A stretch of 64,000 nt of DNA from Alteromonas sp. M12 (GTDB lineage: Bacteria > Pseudomonadota > Gammaproteobacteria > Enterobacterales > Alteromonadaceae), in contig NZ_CP144164.1 in the NCBI RefSeq assembly GCF_037478005.1, positions 620,001-684,000 on the forward strand, given 5' to 3'. Under the pieces are notes generated by a model. That model ran no database searches and was not told the DNA's origin. It saw nothing but the letters and a program-made list of their open reading frames with translations. This document shows positions 26,750 through 39,911 of the stretch, piece after piece (within the stretch, counting starts at the first letter, position 1; every line of letters begins with the position of its first letter). The position numbers and the translations under genes are program-made.

Positions 26750-26840
26750 TGAAGATCGCGCCCAAAGGGTGCTTGAAGTTTGTTTAGTAAAAGCGCTTTA
26801 CTAGGCAAGTTGGGTCAAAAATCAGAATGCTGAGGAACCC

Positions 26841-29800
26841 ATGGTTTACTCCAATAGCGAAAAGAAACGTATCCGTAAGGATTTTGGCAAACGCCCGCAG
26901 GTATTAGAGATACCTTACCTTCTTTCAATCCAGCTCGATTCTTTTAAGAAGTTTATCGACATCGATGTTGACGGCCATTATGGACTAGAAGCTGCATTTA
27001 GATCAGTTTTTCCCATAAAAAGTTATTCAGGTAATTCTGAATTACAATATGTGAGCTACCGTTTAGGTGAGCCTGTTTTTGACGTTAAAGAATGTCAAAT
27101 CCGTGGTGTAACTTATTCTGCGCCACTTAGGGTTAAGCTTCGTCTTGTGTTGTTCGATAAAGAAGCCGCTCCTGGAACGGTTAAGGATATCAAAGAGCAA
27201 GAAGTTTACATGGGTGAAATACCACTCATGACCGAAAACGGTACTTTTGTGATCAATGGAACTGAGCGCGTTATCGTGTCTCAACTTCACCGTTCACCTG
27301 GTGTTTTCTTCGATCATGATAAAGGAAAAACACACTCATCAGGTAAAGTGCTTTATAACGCACGTGTTATTCCTTACCGTGGTTCTTGGTTAGACTTCGA
27401 ATTTGACCCGAAAGATAATTTATATGTTCGTATCGATCGTCGCCGTAAATTACCTGCGACTATCATGTTACGTGCATTGGAAATGCCCACTGAAGAAATT
27501 CTTGATGAGTTCTTTGATAAAGATCTTATCAAAATAGTGGATGAAAAATTCATGATGGACATCGTTCCTGAGCGTCTACGTGGTGAAACTGCACAGTTTG
27601 ACATCCTAGATGGCGAAGGAAATGTTCTAGTAGAAACCGGTCGTCGTATTTCTGCTCGTCATACTCGTGCTCTTGAAAAAGCAAAAGTGACAGAGCTTGA
27701 AGTTCCTGCTGAGTTCCTAGTTGGTCGTGTTATCGCTAAAGATCACATTAATGAAGAAACGGGTGAAGTAATTGTTAATGCTAATGACGAATTGACAGTG
27801 GAAACACTTGAAGCGTTACTAGAATCAAAAATTGACTCATTTGATACTCTTTATATTAATGAATTGGATCACGGTGCATACATTTCAGACACGCTACGTA
27901 TTGATAGTTCTTCCAATCGCTTAGAGGCTTTGGTTGAGATTTATCGTATGATGCGTCCTGGTGAGCCACCAACTAAAGACGCTGCTGAAACCTTATTTGG
28001 TAACTTATTCTTCTCTGATGATCGTTATGATTTGTCAGCTGTAGGTAGAATGAAGTTTAACCGCCGTCTAGGTCGTGAAGAACTGATTGGCGAAGGTACG
28101 CTAGATAAAAAAGATATCATTGCAGTAATGAAGCAATTGATTACCATCCGTGATGGTAAAGATGAAGTGGATGATATCGATCACTTAGGTAACCGTCGTA
28201 TCCGTTCTGTTGGTGAAATGGCAGAAAATCAATTCCGTGTTGGCTTAGTACGTGTTGAACGTGCAGTTAAAGAGCGCTTAAGTTTAGGCGACCTTGATGC
28301 GATAATGCCACAGGATTTGATTAACGCTAAGCCAATCTCAGCGGCAGTTAAAGAGTTCTTTGGCTCTAGCCAATTATCTCAGTTCATGGACCAAAACAAC
28401 CCGCTTTCAGAAGTGACGCACAAACGTCGTATTTCTGCATTAGGCCCAGGTGGTTTAACTCGTGAACGCGCAGGTTTTGAAGTACGGGACGTACATCCGA
28501 CTCACTATGGTCGTGTTTGTCCAATTGAAACTCCTGAAGGTCCAAACATCGGTTTGATTAACTCGCTTTCGAGTTTTGCTCGTACCAATGACTTTGGTTT
28601 CCTTGAAACTCCTTATCGTAAAATTGTTGACGGCGTTGTTACTGACGATATCGATTACCTTTCTGCTATCGAAGAAGGTCAATTCGCAATCGCACAGGCA
28701 AACGTTGTTTTAGACGATGATGGTAAACTGACTGAAGAACTTATCCCTTGCCGCTACCGTGGTGAGACTACTTTGATGCAAATTGAAGACATCAAGTATA
28801 TGGATGTTTCTCCACAGCAAATCGTATCTGTTGCGGCATCAATCATCCCGTTCTTGGAACACGATGATGCTAACCGCGCATTGATGGGTGCAAACATGCA
28901 ACGTCAAGCTGTACCAACTCTAAAAGCTGATAAGCCTTTAGTTGGAACAGGTATGGAAAAAACGGTTGCTGTAGATTCAGGTGTAACTATTATCGCTAAA
29001 CGCGGTGGTACTGTTGATTATGTTGATGCGAGTCGCATAGTTATTAAGGTTAATGAAGAAGAAATGGCTGCTGGCGAAGCAGGTATTGATATCTACAACC
29101 TTACTAAATACACCCGTTCAAACCAGAATACATGTATTAACCAAAAACCAACTTGTAATGTAGGTGACCCTATTGTTACTGGTGACGTATTGGCCGATGG
29201 TCCTTCCACTGATTTAGGTGAGTTGGCATTGGGTCAAAATATGCGTATCGCATTTATGCCTTGGAATGGTTATAACTTTGAGGATTCAATCCTTATTTCT
29301 GAGCGTGTAGCCCAAGAAGATCGCTTCACAACTATCCATATTCAAGAACTAAGCTGTATTGCTCGTGATACTAAGCTTGGTCCTGAAGAGATAAGTGCTG
29401 ATATACCAAACGTTGGTGAATCTGCTCTTGGAAAACTGGATGAGTCAGGTGTGGTCTATATCGGCGCCGAAGTAAAAGGTGGCGATATCTTAGTTGGTAA
29501 AGTAACCCCTAAAGGTGAAACCCAGCTTACGCCAGAAGAAAAACTTTTAAGAGCCATCTTCGGTGAAAAAGCGTCAGACGTTAAAGATACTTCTTTGCGT
29601 GTACCTAACTCTGTTCACGGTACAGTTATTGACGTTCAAGTTTTCACCCGTGATGGTGTTGAAAAAGATAAACGTGCTCTTGAGATTGAAGATATGCAAT
29701 TACGTCAAGTCAAAAAAGACTTGGGTGATGAGTTCGGTATTTTAGCCGACGGTATCTTTGCGCGAGCGACTAACCTATTGCTTCGCAATGGTATTGATCA

Positions 29801-30875
29801 AGCTAAGCTTGACAGTATGCCTCGTGAAAAATGGTTCGACCTTACGCTACAAGATGAAGATGCACAGTTAGAACTTGATCAAATCGCTGAACAACACAGT
29901 GAAATCAAACTTGATTTCGATAACAAGTTTGAAATCAAACGTCGCAAAATCACTCAAGGTGATGACTTAGCGCCGGGTGTGTTGAAGATTGTTAAAGTTT
30001 ACTTGGCGGTTAAACGTCATATCCAGCCTGGTGATAAAATGGCCGGACGTCACGGTAACAAAGGTGTTATCTCGACTATCCAACCAGTGGAAGATATGCC
30101 TTACGATGCAAACGGAACTCCTGTAGACATCGTACTTAACCCACTTGGTGTACCTTCGCGGATGAACATCGGTCAGATTCTTGAAACTCACCTGGGCATG
30201 GCTGCTCACGGTTTGGGTGTGAAGATTGATCGCATGATCAAAGAGCAAGAAGAATTAACTAAGTTAAGAAGCTTCTTAACAGAAGTGTATAACTCAGGTA
30301 AATCCCATCAAGTTGTAGACATTGAAAGCTTTACAGATGATGAAGTTAGACGTCTTGCTGAAAACTTGCGTAAAGGTGTACCTATCGCAACGCCTGTATT
30401 TGATGGTGCAACGGAACGAGAAATTAAAGACTTGTTACTGTTGGCTGATATTCCAGAAAGCGGACAAATCACGTTGTTTGACGGTCGTACTGGCCGCGCA
30501 TTTGAACGTCCTGTAACCGTAGGTTACATGTATATGCTGAAACTTAACCACTTGGTTGATGACAAAATGCATGCACGTTCAACTGGTTCTTACAGCTTGG
30601 TTACACAGCAACCATTGGGTGGTAAAGCTCAATTTGGTGGACAGCGTTTCGGAGAGATGGAAGTGTGGGCACTAGAAGCATACGGTGCCGCTTATACCTT
30701 GCAAGAAATGCTAACTGTGAAATCCGATGACGTTAATGGCCGTACCAAAATGTATAAAAACATTGTGGATGGCGATCATCGTATGGAACCTGGTATGCCG
30801 GAATCCTTCAACGTATTGTTGAAAGAAATCCGCTCATTGGGTATCAATATCGAGTTAGAAGAGCAGAACGACTAG
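26841..30875 (+). CDS. rpoB: RNA polymerase beta subunit
   Basis: 1344 residues (E. coli 1342). It starts [29 protein letters not shown]. The rifampicin-site region reads [30 protein letters not shown], with the wild-type residues of sensitive enzymes (Q-FMDQ-N, H, R, S). RHGNKGVIS and the C-terminal [24 protein letters not shown] are intact. It forms the catalytic core and DNA channel with beta-prime. rpoC follows after 88 bp containing a hairpin. Confidence 0.99.
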   Translation: MVYSNSEKKRIRKDFGKRPQVLEIPYLLSIQLDSFKKFIDIDVDGHYGLEAAFRSVFPIKSYSGNSELQYVSYRLGEPVFDVKECQIRGVTYSAPLRVKLRLVLFDKEAAPGTVKDIKEQEVYMGEIPLMTENGTFVINGTERVIVSQLHRSPGVFFDHDKGKTHSSGKVLYNARVIPYRGSWLDFEFDPKDNLYVRIDRRRKLPATIMLRALEMPTEEILDEFFDKDLIKIVDEKFMMDIVPERLRGETAQFDILDGEGNVLVETGRRISARHTRALEKAKVTELEVPAEFLVGRVIAKDHINEETGEVIVNANDELTVETLEALLESKIDSFDTLYINELDHGAYISDTLRIDSSSNRLEALVEIYRMMRPGEPPTKDAAETLFGNLFFSDDRYDLSAVGRMKFNRRLGREELIGEGTLDKKDIIAVMKQLITIRDGKDEVDDIDHLGNRRIRSVGEMAENQFRVGLVRVERAVKERLSLGDLDAIMPQDLINAKPISAAVKEFFGSSQLSQFMDQNNPLSEVTHKRRISALGPGGLTRERAGFEVRDVHPTHYGRVCPIETPEGPNIGLINSLSSFARTNDFGFLETPYRKIVDGVVTDDIDYLSAIEEGQFAIAQANVVLDDDGKLTEELIPCRYRGETTLMQIEDIKYMDVSPQQIVSVAASIIPFLEHDDANRALMGANMQRQAVPTLKADKPLVGTGMEKTVAVDSGVTIIAKRGGTVDYVDASRIVIKVNEEEMAAGEAGIDIYNLTKYTRSNQNTCINQKPTCNVGDPIVTGDVLADGPSTDLGELALGQNMRIAFMPWNGYNFEDSILISERVAQEDRFTTIHIQELSCIARDTKLGPEEISADIPNVGESALGKLDESGVVYIGAEVKGGDILVGKVTPKGETQLTPEEKLLRAIFGEKASDVKDTSLRVPNSVHGTVIDVQVFTRDGVEKDKRALEIEDMQLRQVKKDLGDEFGILADGIFARATNLLLRNGIDQAKLDSMPREKWFDLTLQDEDAQLELDQIAEQHSEIKLDFDNKFEIKRRKITQGDDLAPGVLKIVKVYLAVKRHIQPGDKMAGRHGNKGVISTIQPVEDMPYDANGTPVDIVLNPLGVPSRMNIGQILETHLGMAAHGLGVKIDRMIKEQEELTKLRSFLTEVYNSGKSHQVVDIESFTDDEVRRLAENLRKGVPIATPVFDGATEREIKDLLLLADIPESGQITLFDGRTGRAFERPVTVGYMYMLKLNHLVDDKMHARSTGSYSLVTQQPLGGKAQFGGQRFGEMEVWALEAYGAAYTLQEMLTVKSDDVNGRTKMYKNIVDGDHRMEPGMPESFNVLLKEIRSLGINIELEEQND

Positions 30876-30905
30876 TTTGCTCTGATTGAGCGAAAGAAAG
30901 GAGAG

Positions 30906-30936
30906 CCTGACTAGCCAAATAGGTTAGTCGGGTTTT
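30906..30936 (+). terminator. Hairpin with T-run between rpoB and rpoC (attenuator or processing site)
   Basis: Eleven-pair stem CCTGACTAGCC / GGTTAGTCGGG (two G-T pairs), loop AAATA, followed by TTTT. Full termination would deprive the cell of beta-prime, so partial attenuation or mRNA stabilisation is more likely. Confidence 0.6.
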
Positions 30937-30963
30937 GTAACACCACTCCGCTGGGAGAAAAAA

Positions 30964-33900
30964 GTGAAAGACTTATTAAAGTTTCTTAAGCAACAGAACA
31001 AAACCGAAGAGTTCGATAATATTCGAATCGGTCTTGCTTCTCCGGACATGGTCCGTTCGTGGTCTTTTGGTGAGGTTAAGAAACCTGAAACCATTAACTA
31101 CCGTACGTTCAAACCAGAGCGCGATGGCCTTTTCTGTGCCCGTATTTTTGGTCCGGTAAAAGACTATGAGTGTTTGTGTGGTAAATACAAACGCCTTAAA
31201 CACCGTGGTGTGATTTGTGAAAAATGTGGCGTTGAAGTTACATTAACTAAAGTACGTCGTGAGCGTATGGGTCATATCGAATTGGCTAGCCCGGTCGCGC
31301 ATATTTGGTTCTTGAAATCATTGCCGTCTCGGATTGGTTTGATGTTAGATATGACATTGCGTGATATCGAACGTGTACTTTATTTCGAATCTTATGTTGT
31401 AACCGAACCCGGTATGACAACCCTAGAGCGTTCTCAACTTTTAACTGAAGAAGAATACTTAGATTCTTTGGAAGAACATGGTGATGAATTCGACGCTAAA
31501 ATGGGTGCTGAGGCAGTATTCGAATTACTTAAAGTATTAGATGTTGATGCTGATGTAGTCGCAATGCGTGAAGAATTGCCTAGCATCAATTCTGAAACTA
31601 AGCGTAAGAAAATTACTAAACGTTTGAAATTGCTTGAATCATTCCAACAATCAGGTAACAAGCCTGAGTGGATGATCATGACTGTATTACCCGTTTTACC
31701 ACCGGATTTACGTCCATTGGTACCACTAGATGGCGGTCGTTTTGCAACTTCAGATTTGAACGATTTATATCGTCGTGTAATCAACCGTAACAACCGTTTG
31801 AAACGTCTTCTTGACCTTGCTGCACCTGATATCATCGTGCGCAACGAAAAACGTATGTTGCAAGAAGCTGTTGATGCACTTCTTGATAACGGTCGTCGTG
31901 GTCGTGCTATTACTGGTTCTAACAAACGTCCTCTTAAATCTTTGGCTGATATGATCAAAGGTAAACAAGGTCGTTTCCGTCAGAACTTGCTAGGTAAGCG
32001 TGTTGATTACTCTGGTCGTTCAGTTATTACTGTTGGTCCTACTCTTCGTCTACATCAGTGTGGACTTCCAAAGAAAATGGCATTGGAATTGTTCAAGCCG
32101 TTCATCTACGGAAAATTAGAAGGACGTGGTCTAGCGACTACTATCAAAGCGGCTAAGAAATTAGTTGAGCGCGAAGCACCGGAAGTTTGGGACGTACTAG
32201 ATGACGTTATCCGCGAACATCCAGTTCTGCTTAACCGTGCACCTACTCTTCACCGTTTGGGTATACAAGCGTTTGAACCAATTTTGATCGAAGGTAAAGC
32301 GATACAATTGCACCCACTAGTGTGTGCGGCGTATAACGCTGACTTCGATGGTGACCAAATGGCGGTACACGTACCGTTGACAATCGAAGCGCAGCTAGAA
32401 GCTCGTGCATTGATGATGTCTACTAACAACATTTTGTCACCTGCTAACGGTGAGCCAATCATCGTACCTTCACAGGACGTTGTATTAGGTTTGTACTACC
32501 TTACTCGTGACCGTGTAAACGGTTTGGGTGAAGGCATGGTATTTACCAGCCCACATGAAGCTGAAAAAGCTTACCGTACAGGTAATGCTGAACTTCATGC
32601 TCGCGTTAAAGTTCGTATCACTGAATATGACGTAGATGCTGATGGTAACAAACAGGAAAAAGTAACATTAACTGATACTACAGTTGGTCGTGCTATTTTC
32701 TCTTTGATTTTGCCTAAAGGTTTGCCGTTTGAAATTATCAACCAAGCTATGGGTAAAAAGCAGATTTCACGTTTGTTGAACGCTTGTTACCGTGTACTAG
32801 GTTTGAAAGATACGGTTATCGCAGCTGACCAAATCATGTATACCGGTTTCCACTATGCGATGATCGCTGGTGCGTCAGTTGGTATTGATGACATGGTTAT
32901 TCCAGATGCGAAGAAAGACATCATTGAAGCTGCTGAAGAAGAAGTATTCGAAATTCAGGAACAGTTCCAATCAGGTCTTGTTACCGCTGGTGAACGTTAT
33001 AACAAAGTTATTGATATTTGGTCTCGTGCAAACGAAGACGTTGCTAAAGCAATGATGTCAAACTTGTCTAAAGAATCAGTTAAAAACCGTGACGGTGAAA
33101 TGGAAGAGCAAGACTCTTTCAACTCAGTGTTCATGATGGCTGACTCTGGTGCTCGTGGTAGTGCTGCTCAGATTCGTCAGTTGGCGGGTATGCGTGGTCT
33201 GATGGCGAAACCAGATGGTTCAATCATTGAAACGCCTATCACAGCGAACTTCCGTGAAGGTCTAAATGTACTTCAGTACTTTATCTCTACTCACGGTGCT
33301 CGTAAAGGTTTGGCCGATACGGCATTGAAGACAGCTAACTCGGGTTACCTAACTCGTCGTTTGGTTGACGTTGCACAAGATTTGGTCATTAACACTGAAG
33401 ACTGTGGCACTTTCGAAGGGGTTAAAATGACTCCTCTTATCGAAGGTGGTGACGTTGTAGAACCATTGCGTGAACGCGTATTGGGTCGTGTCGTAGCTGA
33501 AGACGTAATTAAGCCAGGTACTAACGAAATCTTAGTAGAACGTAATACGCTACTAGATGAAGGTTTGGTTGACATGTTAGAAGTTAACTCAGTAGACCAA
33601 ATCTTGGTTCGCTCGGTTATCACTTGTGACAACGACTTCGGTGTTTGTGCAAGATGTTACGGACGTGACTTGGCTCGTGGACACATGGTTGGATTCGGTG
33701 AATCTGTTGGTGTTATCGCCGCACAGTCAATCGGTGAACCTGGTACACAGTTAACCATGCGTACGTTCCACATCGGTGGTGCGGCATCAAGAGCATCTGC
33801 TGAGAACAGTGTACAAGTTAAAACAACTGGTACATTGAAATTACACAATGCTAAGTATGTGCGTAATGCTGACGACAAAGTCGTTATCGTTTCACGTTCT

Positions 33901-35145
33901 ACTGAATTGACCGTTATCGACGACCAAGGTCGTGAAAAAGAACGTTATAAAGTGCCTTACGGTGCAATCCTTTCTGTTGATGATAACGCAGCTATTAGTG
34001 CTGGCGATGTTATCGCGAACTGGGATCCGCATTCGCATCCAATTATTACAGAACGTAAGGCTAAAATTAGCTTTGCTGATGTTGATGATTCGAATACCGA
34101 AATGCAGCAAGATGAGTTAACCGGTCTAACCCGTATCGTAGTTAAAGATTTAACTAAAGCGAACGCTAAAGAACCTAAACTTATTCTAGAAAGTGATGAA
34201 GTTGGATTGCAGGAAATTCGTCTGCCTAGCTTTACTACAATCGAAGCCTCTGACGGTATGATGGCTCGTGAAGGTGACGTGCTAGCACGTATACCTCAAG
34301 AAAGTTCGAAAACTCGTGACATCACCGGTGGTCTACCGCGTGTTGCTGACTTGTTCGAAGCACGTAAGCCTAAAGAGCCTGCAATTCTTGCTGAAGTTTC
34401 CGGTACTATCGGCTTTGGTAAAGAAACAAAAGGTAAAAAGCGCTTAGTTATTACGCCTAAAGAAGGTGATCATTACGAAGAGATGATTCCTAAATGGCGT
34501 CAACTTAACGTGTTTGAAGGTGAATCTGTAGAAAAAGGTGAAGTAATCGCCGATGGTCCAGAGTCACCTCATGACATCTTGCGCCTTCGTGGTATCAGTG
34601 CAGTTGCTAACTACATTGTTAACGAAGTACAAGAAGTTTACCGCTTACAAGGGGTTAAAATTAACGATAAGCACATCGAAGTGGTCATCCGCCAGATGTT
34701 GCGTAAGTGTTTGATTACTCACCCAGGTGATACTCAATTCCTTGAAGGCGAGCAAGTTGAAGTTGCGAACGTTAGAGTTGCTAACCGTGAAATTGAAAAG
34801 CAGGGTAAAATTCCTGCTCAGTATGAAACACAGTTGCTTGGTATTACCAAAGCGTCACTGTCTACTGAATCATTCATTTCAGCGGCCTCGTTCCAAGAAA
34901 CAACCCGTGTTCTTACCGAAGCAGCAGTGCAAGGTAAAGAAGATGAGTTACGAGGTTTGAAAGAAAACGTTATTGTTGGTCGTTTGATTCCAGCAGGAAC
35001 CGGTTTCTCTTACCACCAAAACCGAGCGAAAATGAAACAAGCTGCTAAGATGGTTGAAGAAACATCAGTATCTGCCTCTGAAGCTGAACTTGCCCTAACT
35101 GAAGCGTTAAACGCTGAAGCTGGTGACAGTTCTAACAACGAGTAA
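30964..35145 (+). CDS. rpoC: RNA polymerase beta-prime subunit
   Basis: 1393 residues (E. coli 1407), GTG start at 30964 with CTGGGAGAAAAAA upstream. The zinc finger is [20 protein letters not shown]. The catalytic [12 protein letters not shown] carries the three Mg-binding Asp residues. The bridge helix/trigger-loop region includes [19 protein letters not shown] and [19 protein letters not shown]. The second zinc-binding cluster [19 protein letters not shown] is present. It ends just before the overlapping terminator/promoter of the str operon. Confidence 0.99.
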   Translation: MKDLLKFLKQQNKTEEFDNIRIGLASPDMVRSWSFGEVKKPETINYRTFKPERDGLFCARIFGPVKDYECLCGKYKRLKHRGVICEKCGVEVTLTKVRRERMGHIELASPVAHIWFLKSLPSRIGLMLDMTLRDIERVLYFESYVVTEPGMTTLERSQLLTEEEYLDSLEEHGDEFDAKMGAEAVFELLKVLDVDADVVAMREELPSINSETKRKKITKRLKLLESFQQSGNKPEWMIMTVLPVLPPDLRPLVPLDGGRFATSDLNDLYRRVINRNNRLKRLLDLAAPDIIVRNEKRMLQEAVDALLDNGRRGRAITGSNKRPLKSLADMIKGKQGRFRQNLLGKRVDYSGRSVITVGPTLRLHQCGLPKKMALELFKPFIYGKLEGRGLATTIKAAKKLVEREAPEVWDVLDDVIREHPVLLNRAPTLHRLGIQAFEPILIEGKAIQLHPLVCAAYNADFDGDQMAVHVPLTIEAQLEARALMMSTNNILSPANGEPIIVPSQDVVLGLYYLTRDRVNGLGEGMVFTSPHEAEKAYRTGNAELHARVKVRITEYDVDADGNKQEKVTLTDTTVGRAIFSLILPKGLPFEIINQAMGKKQISRLLNACYRVLGLKDTVIAADQIMYTGFHYAMIAGASVGIDDMVIPDAKKDIIEAAEEEVFEIQEQFQSGLVTAGERYNKVIDIWSRANEDVAKAMMSNLSKESVKNRDGEMEEQDSFNSVFMMADSGARGSAAQIRQLAGMRGLMAKPDGSIIETPITANFREGLNVLQYFISTHGARKGLADTALKTANSGYLTRRLVDVAQDLVINTEDCGTFEGVKMTPLIEGGDVVEPLRERVLGRVVAEDVIKPGTNEILVERNTLLDEGLVDMLEVNSVDQILVRSVITCDNDFGVCARCYGRDLARGHMVGFGESVGVIAAQSIGEPGTQLTMRTFHIGGAASRASAENSVQVKTTGTLKLHNAKYVRNADDKVVIVSRSTELTVIDDQGREKERYKVPYGAILSVDDNAAISAGDVIANWDPHSHPIITERKAKISFADVDDSNTEMQQDELTGLTRIVVKDLTKANAKEPKLILESDEVGLQEIRLPSFTTIEASDGMMAREGDVLARIPQESSKTRDITGGLPRVADLFEARKPKEPAILAEVSGTIGFGKETKGKKRLVITPKEGDHYEEMIPKWRQLNVFEGESVEKGEVIADGPESPHDILRLRGISAVANYIVNEVQEVYRLQGVKINDKHIEVVIRQMLRKCLITHPGDTQFLEGEQVEVANVRVANREIEKQGKIPAQYETQLLGITKASLSTESFISAASFQETTRVLTEAAVQGKEDELRGLKENVIVGRLIPAGTGFSYHQNRAKMKQAAKMVEETSVSASEAELALTEALNAEAGDSSNNE

Positions 35146-35194
35146 GAAAATTTAGAAATATCTTTGGCTGACCCTAGTTAGTCAAAGACTTTTC

Positions 35195-35223
35195 TTGACA
35201 GTTTGTTTTATGATCTATAGAAT
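35195..35223 (+). promoter_or_regulatory. Promoter of the rpsL-rpsG-fusA-tuf operon
   Basis: A consensus TTGACA (35195-35200) is followed by a 17-bp spacer and TAGAAT (35218-35223). The predicted start near 35230 falls inside the left arm of the terminator hairpin, so transcripts from here would lack that arm. Confidence 0.8.
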
Positions 35224-35224
35224 T

Positions 35225-35270
35225 CCGCGACCCGAAATTTGCTAATGCAAGTTTTTGGTCGCGGATTTTT
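35225..35270 (+). terminator. rpoBC terminator overlapping the str-operon start
   Basis: CCGCGACC (35225-35232) pairs perfectly with GGTCGCGG (35257-35264). The stem continues inward through one mismatch to about 18 pairs (GAAATTTGC / GCAAGTTTT with G-T pairs, loop TAAT). It is followed by ATTTTT. This is a strong intrinsic terminator for transcripts arriving from rpoC. Confidence 0.8.
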
Positions 35271-35332
35271 CGCTTTCAGCGCCCGGTAAAACGGGCAAAC
35301 AGTAGTTTTTTATTAACCAGGAGCCCTAGTTA

Positions 35333-35707
35333 ATGGCAACAGTTAACCAGTTAGTGCGCTCTCCTCGTAAGAAGCCCGTTGAAAAAAGCAACGTCGCTGC
35401 CTTACAGGCTTGCCCACAAAAACGTGGAGTATGTACACGCGTATATACCACCACGCCAAAGAAGCCGAACTCAGCTTTACGTAAAGTATGCCGTGTTCGT
35501 TTAACCAACGGTTTTGAAGTTTCTTCATATATCGGTGGTGAAGGTCACAACCTACAAGAGCATAGTGTTGTTCTTATTCGTGGTGGTCGTGTTAAAGATT
35601 TACCAGGTGTTCGTTACCACACTGTTCGCGGTACTTTAGACTGCGCAGGCGTTAACGACCGTAAACAAGCCCGTTCTAAATACGGCGCAAAAAGGCCTAA
35701 GTCTTAA
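35333..35707 (+). CDS. rpsL: 30S ribosomal protein S12
   Basis: 124 residues, start [15 protein letters not shown] after CCAGGAG. The decoding-site loops [13 protein letters not shown] (Lys at the streptomycin-resistance position 43 equivalent, KPNS) and [13 protein letters not shown] (88-91 KDLP) are wild type, so streptomycin sensitivity would be expected. First gene of the str operon. Confidence 0.99.
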   Translation: MATVNQLVRSPRKKPVEKSNVAALQACPQKRGVCTRVYTTTPKKPNSALRKVCRVRLTNGFEVSSYIGGEGHNLQEHSVVLIRGGRVKDLPGVRYHTVRGTLDCAGVNDRKQARSKYGAKRPKS

Positions 35708-35784
35708 CGGTTCTCCGTTAGTAAGGCCAAACTATTAAATTTAGAGTTTTGGGTTATACCTGAATTCCCACGGAGAATATTAAG

Positions 35785-36255
35785 ATGCCAAGAAGACGAG
35801 TCGTAGGTCAACGAAAAATCCTACCAGATCCTAAGTTCGGATCACAATTACTTGCCAAATTCATGAACGTTGTCATGTTGGACGGTAAAAAATCTACTGC
35901 TGAAAAAATTGTTTACGGTGCATTAGACATCGTTGCTGAAAAAACCAGTAAAGCTCACCTAGATGTATTCGAAGAAGCATTGGATAACATCCGCCCTACA
36001 GTCGAGGTTAAGTCTCGTCGTGTTGGTGGTTCTACGTACCAAGTACCTGTAGAAGTTCGTCCTGTTCGTCGTAATGCATTAGGTATGCGTTGGATGGTTG
36101 ATGCCGCACGTAAGCGTGGTGAAAAATCTATGGCTCAGCGCCTAGCAGCTGAAATGTTAGATGCGTCTGAGAACAGAGGCTCTGCGGTTAAGAAGCGTGA
36201 AGACGTTCACCGTATGGCTGAAGCGAACAAGGCGTTCGCACACTACCGTTGGTAG
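35785..36255 (+). CDS. rpsG: 30S ribosomal protein S7
   Basis: 156 residues, start [20 protein letters not shown] after CACGGAG. S7 nucleates assembly of the 30S head and in E. coli is the translational repressor of the str operon. Conserved [23 protein letters not shown] and the C-terminal [20 protein letters not shown] are present. It follows rpsL by 77 bp with a small AACGG-TTCT-CCGTT hairpin in between. Confidence 0.99.
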   Translation: MPRRRVVGQRKILPDPKFGSQLLAKFMNVVMLDGKKSTAEKIVYGALDIVAEKTSKAHLDVFEEALDNIRPTVEVKSRRVGGSTYQVPVEVRPVRRNALGMRWMVDAARKRGEKSMAQRLAAEMLDASENRGSAVKKREDVHRMAEANKAFAHYRW

Positions 36256-36279
36256 TCAAAGTTTCTTAGAGAGGATTAA

Positions 36280-38382
36280 ATGGCTCGTAAACATCCAATT
36301 GAACGCTATCGCAATATCGGAATCGTTGCCCACGTTGACGCGGGTAAAACGACCACGACTGAGCGCGTTTTATTTTATACCGGCTTGTCTCACAAGATTG
36401 GTGAAGTCCATGATGGCGCTGCTACCATGGATTGGATGGAGCAAGAGCAGGAGCGGGGGATTACTATTACCTCCGCAGCCACTACTTGTTTCTGGTCTGG
36501 CATGCAGCAACAGTATGACCAGCACAGAATCAACATCATTGACACCCCAGGGCACGTAGACTTCACTATTGAAGTTGAACGTTCTTTACGAGTGTTAGAT
36601 GGTGCGGTAGTTGTGTTCTGTGGCTCATCGGGCGTTGAACCCCAATCTGAGACTGTATGGCGCCAAGCTGATAAATACCGTGTTCCGCGCATGGTATTTG
36701 TCAACAAAATGGACCGTACGGGTGCTGACTTCGATCGTGTAGTTAAGCAAATTCACAATCGTTTAGGTGCTACTTGTGTACCTATTCAATTGAACATTGG
36801 TGCTGAAGAGAACTTCAAAGGCGTCATTGACTTGATCAAGATGAAAGCCATTAATTGGAATGAAGCTGATCAAGGTATGACCTTTTTATATGAAGATGTA
36901 CCTGCAGATTTACTGGACAGGGCGAATGAACTTCGCACCGAGATGGTTGAAGCTGCCGCGGAAGCCTCTGATGAATTGATGAATAAGTATTTGGAAGGTG
37001 AAGAGCTTTCCGAGGAAGAAATTAAAACTGGACTACGTATTCGTACACTCAAAAATGAAATTGTAGTGGCGACATGCGGTTCAGCATTTAAAAATAAAGG
37101 TGTACAGGCTGTTCTTGATTCCGTTATCGAGTTCTTGCCAGCACCGGTTGATGTACCTGCAATCACTGGCGTACTAAGTGATAAGAATGAAACAGAAGCT
37201 GAACGTCATGCTGACGATAGCGAACCGTTTGCTGCCTTAGCGTTTAAAATTGCCACTGACCCATTTGTAGGGACTTTAACCTTCTTCCGTTGTTATTCCG
37301 GCGTGGTAAATACAGGTGATGCTGTTTATAACGCTGTAAAAGGTAAACGTGAACGCTTTGGTCGAATCGTGCAAATGCATGCTAAAGACCGTGAAGAGTT
37401 AAAAGAAGTGCGCGCTGGTGATATCGCGGCAGCAATTGGAATGAAAGATGTGACAACTGGAGACACCTTGTGTGATCCAAACCACATCATTACCCTCGAA
37501 CGTATGGAATTCCCTGAACCGGTTATTTCTATTGCGGTAGAGCCTCGTTCTCAAGCTGACCAAGATAAAATGGGCGTTGCTTTGGGTAAACTTGCTGCAG
37601 AAGATCCTTCTTTCCGCGTAAAAACCGACGAAGAGTCCGGACAAACAATTATCTCAGGAATGGGTGAGTTGCATTTGGATATCATTGTTGACCGCATGAA
37701 GCGTGAATTTAATGTCGAATGTAATGTGGGTAAACCCCAAGTTGCATATCGAGAGACGATTCGTAAAAGTGTCGAAGTGGAAGGAAAGTTTGTTCGTCAA
37801 TCAGGTGGACGTGGTCAATATGGACATGTTTGGCTGAAAATTGAACCAAACGAAGAAGGTGCAGGCTACGAATTTGTGAATGAAATTGTGGGCGGAATCG
37901 TTCCCAAAGAATACATTCCTTCAGTAGATAAAGGTATCCAAGAACAGATGCAAAATGGTGTCCTAGCTGGTTACCCAGTGTTGGATGTCAAAGTCACTTT
38001 GTTTGATGGTTCATTCCATGATGTTGACTCTTCTGAAATGGCGTTTAAGATAGCCGGTTCAATGGGCTTTAGGGAAGGTGTAGAGATTGCCAATCCTGTA
38101 CTGCTTGAGCCGACTATGAAAGTTGAAGTCACCACTCCAGAAGACTGGATGGGTGATGTCGTGGGTGACTTAAATCGTCGTCGCGGCGTAATTGATGGCA
38201 TGGATGAAGGGGTGGCAGGTATAAAAATTGTACGTGCTAAGGTTCCTCTTTCGGAAATGTTTGGCTATGCTACTGCATTGCGAAGCGCAACGCAGGGGCG
38301 AGCTTCATACTCTATGGAATTCTTTAACTATGCTGAAGCACCAAATAATGTGACTAAAGCGATAGTTGAAGCAAGAAATTAA
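36280..38382 (+). CDS. fusA: Elongation factor G (str-operon copy)
   Basis: 700 residues. The translocation GTPase has G1 [12 protein letters not shown], switch [11 protein letters not shown]3 DTPGHVDF, G4 NKMDR and five-domain EF-G architecture. Domain IV begins near [11 protein letters not shown] and includes [12 protein letters not shown]. It lies 24 bp after rpsG. A second EF-G gene is 6.5 kb further on the other strand (44928-47012). The pair differ throughout, most visibly in domain II, and are distinct paralogues rather than a recent duplication. Confidence 0.98.
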   Translation: MARKHPIERYRNIGIVAHVDAGKTTTTERVLFYTGLSHKIGEVHDGAATMDWMEQEQERGITITSAATTCFWSGMQQQYDQHRINIIDTPGHVDFTIEVERSLRVLDGAVVVFCGSSGVEPQSETVWRQADKYRVPRMVFVNKMDRTGADFDRVVKQIHNRLGATCVPIQLNIGAEENFKGVIDLIKMKAINWNEADQGMTFLYEDVPADLLDRANELRTEMVEAAAEASDELMNKYLEGEELSEEEIKTGLRIRTLKNEIVVATCGSAFKNKGVQAVLDSVIEFLPAPVDVPAITGVLSDKNETEAERHADDSEPFAALAFKIATDPFVGTLTFFRCYSGVVNTGDAVYNAVKGKRERFGRIVQMHAKDREELKEVRAGDIAAAIGMKDVTTGDTLCDPNHIITLERMEFPEPVISIAVEPRSQADQDKMGVALGKLAAEDPSFRVKTDEESGQTIISGMGELHLDIIVDRMKREFNVECNVGKPQVAYRETIRKSVEVEGKFVRQSGGRGQYGHVWLKIEPNEEGAGYEFVNEIVGGIVPKEYIPSVDKGIQEQMQNGVLAGYPVLDVKVTLFDGSFHDVDSSEMAFKIAGSMGFREGVEIANPVLLEPTMKVEVTTPEDWMGDVVGDLNRRRGVIDGMDEGVAGIKIVRAKVPLSEMFGYATALRSATQGRASYSMEFFNYAEAPNNVTKAIVEARN

Positions 38383-38398
38383 TCTAAATGAAGGTTCG

Positions 38399-38426
38399 GT
38401 CCGGTCTGTTACAGGGTCGGACTTTT
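38399..38426 (+). terminator. Hairpin with T-run between fusA and tuf
   Basis: GTCCG...CTG-TTA-CAG...CGGAC, a stem of five plus three pairs with an internal loop, is followed by TTTT. It is probably a partial attenuator or mRNA end-protecting structure, because tuf has no clear promoter of its own here. Confidence 0.5.
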
Positions 38427-38445
38427 AAATTAGGAAACGAGAAAA

Positions 38446-39630
38446 ATGGCTAAAGAAAAGTTTGAACGCACGAAACCCCATGTAAACGTCGGTACAATTG
38501 GCCACGTTGACCATGGTAAAACTACGCTTACAGCGGCAATCACTACAGTTCTTGCAAAGACCTACGGTGGTGCAGCATCAGCATTTGATCAAATCGATAA
38601 CGCTCCAGAAGAGCGTGAGCGTGGTATCACAATCTCAACTTCACATGTTGAGTATGACACGCCTAAGCGTCACTATGCACACGTAGATTGCCCAGGACAC
38701 GCGGATTATGTTAAGAACATGATCACTGGTGCTGCGCAAATGGACGGCGGAATCTTGGTTGTTGCGGCAACTGACGGTCCTATGCCTCAAACACGTGAGC
38801 ACATCTTGTTGGGTCGCCAAGTTGGTATCCCTTACATGATCGTATTCATGAACAAATGTGACATGGTTGACGACGAAGAGTTGTTGGAACTAGTAGAAAT
38901 GGAAGTACGTGAACTTCTAACAGAATACGAATTCCCAGGTGACGACTTACCAGTAATTCAAGGTTCAGCGCTTAAAGCGTTGGAAGGTGATGCAGCATGG
39001 GAAGCAAAAATCATAGAGCTTGCAGAAGCACTAGATAGCTATATCCCAGAGCCAGAGCGTGCAATTGATAAGCCGTTCATTTTGCCAATTGAAGATGTAT
39101 TCTCAATCTCAGGTCGTGGAACAGTAGTAACCGGTCGTGTAGAGCAAGGTATCATCAAAGTAGGTGAAGAAGTTGAGATTGTTGGTATCAAAGATACAAC
39201 GAAAACAACTTGTACTGGTGTAGAGATGTTCCGTAAGTTGCTTGACGAAGGTCGTGCAGGTGAAAACGTTGGTGTACTACTACGTGGTACTAAACGTGAT
39301 GACGTAGAGCGTGGTCAAGTATTGGCTAAGCCTGGTTCAATCACTCCACACACCCAGTTTGAAGCTGAAGTGTATGTATTGTCTAAAGATGAAGGTGGTC
39401 GTCATACTCCATTCTTCAAAGGCTATCGTCCACAGTTTTACTTCCGTACAACGGACATCACTGGTGCAGTAGAATTACCAGAAGGTGTAGAAATGGTAAT
39501 GCCTGGCGACAACTTGAAATTCAAAGTTGAGCTAATCAACCCAATCGCGATGGACGAAGGTTTACGCTTCGCAATCCGTGAAGGTGGCCGTACTGTTGGT
39601 GCTGGTGTTGTAGCAAAAATCATCGCTTAA
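38446..39630 (+). CDS. tuf: Elongation factor Tu
   Basis: 394 residues. It delivers aminoacyl-tRNA to the ribosome. G1 [10 protein letters not shown], switch [33 protein letters not shown] and SALKALEGD are all intact. Domains II-III end with [15 protein letters not shown]. The start is ATG 38446 after TAGGAAACGAG. Last gene of the str operon. In E. coli-like genomes the S10 operon would follow nearby; here a terminator and REP repeats do. Confidence 0.99.
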   Translation: MAKEKFERTKPHVNVGTIGHVDHGKTTLTAAITTVLAKTYGGAASAFDQIDNAPEERERGITISTSHVEYDTPKRHYAHVDCPGHADYVKNMITGAAQMDGGILVVAATDGPMPQTREHILLGRQVGIPYMIVFMNKCDMVDDEELLELVEMEVRELLTEYEFPGDDLPVIQGSALKALEGDAAWEAKIIELAEALDSYIPEPERAIDKPFILPIEDVFSISGRGTVVTGRVEQGIIKVGEEVEIVGIKDTTKTTCTGVEMFRKLLDEGRAGENVGVLLRGTKRDDVERGQVLAKPGSITPHTQFEAEVYVLSKDEGGRHTPFFKGYRPQFYFRTTDITGAVELPEGVEMVMPGDNLKFKVELINPIAMDEGLRFAIREGGRTVGAGVVAKIIA

Positions 39631-39651
39631 TAGCGAGATAAGATACGAATT

Positions 39652-39680
39652 AAAAAGCCGCTCTTAGAGCGGCTTTTTTT
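39652..39680 (+). terminator. Terminator of the str operon
   Basis: Stem AAAAAGCCGCTC / GAGCGGCTTTTT, loop TTA, continuing into a T-run. Confidence 0.96.
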
Positions 39681-39708
39681 GTGCCTGCGATTTGTATTTA
39701 CAATATTT

Positions 39709-39911
39709 GTAGCATGGCCTTCACGCCATGGCGTGGGGCAACATATCGCGGGGTTAAAACACCCGCCTACAAGCCATGGAAAGGTTCAACAAGGCGCGGT
39801 TTGTAGCATGGCCTTCAGGCCATGGAATCGCGAATCCGATAAGAGTCTGTAGCATGGTCTTCAGGCCATGGGATGATTGCAAAACGATGCGGGGCAAAAA
39901 CACCCGCCTAT
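39709..39911. repeat. Cluster of five REP palindromes
   Basis: Three copies of GTAGCATGGCCTTCAGGCCA followed by TGG: 39709 (with CTTCACG), 39803 (perfect) and 39849 (TCTTCAGG). They alternate with two inverted copies of the other type: 39748 GCGGGGTTAAAACACCCGCC + TAC, and 39889 GCGGGGCAAAAACACCCGCC + TAT. The two types are the same as those in the 17.4-kb array and in the REPIN at 234-455. The rest of 39681-40046 holds no gene. Confidence 0.85.
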
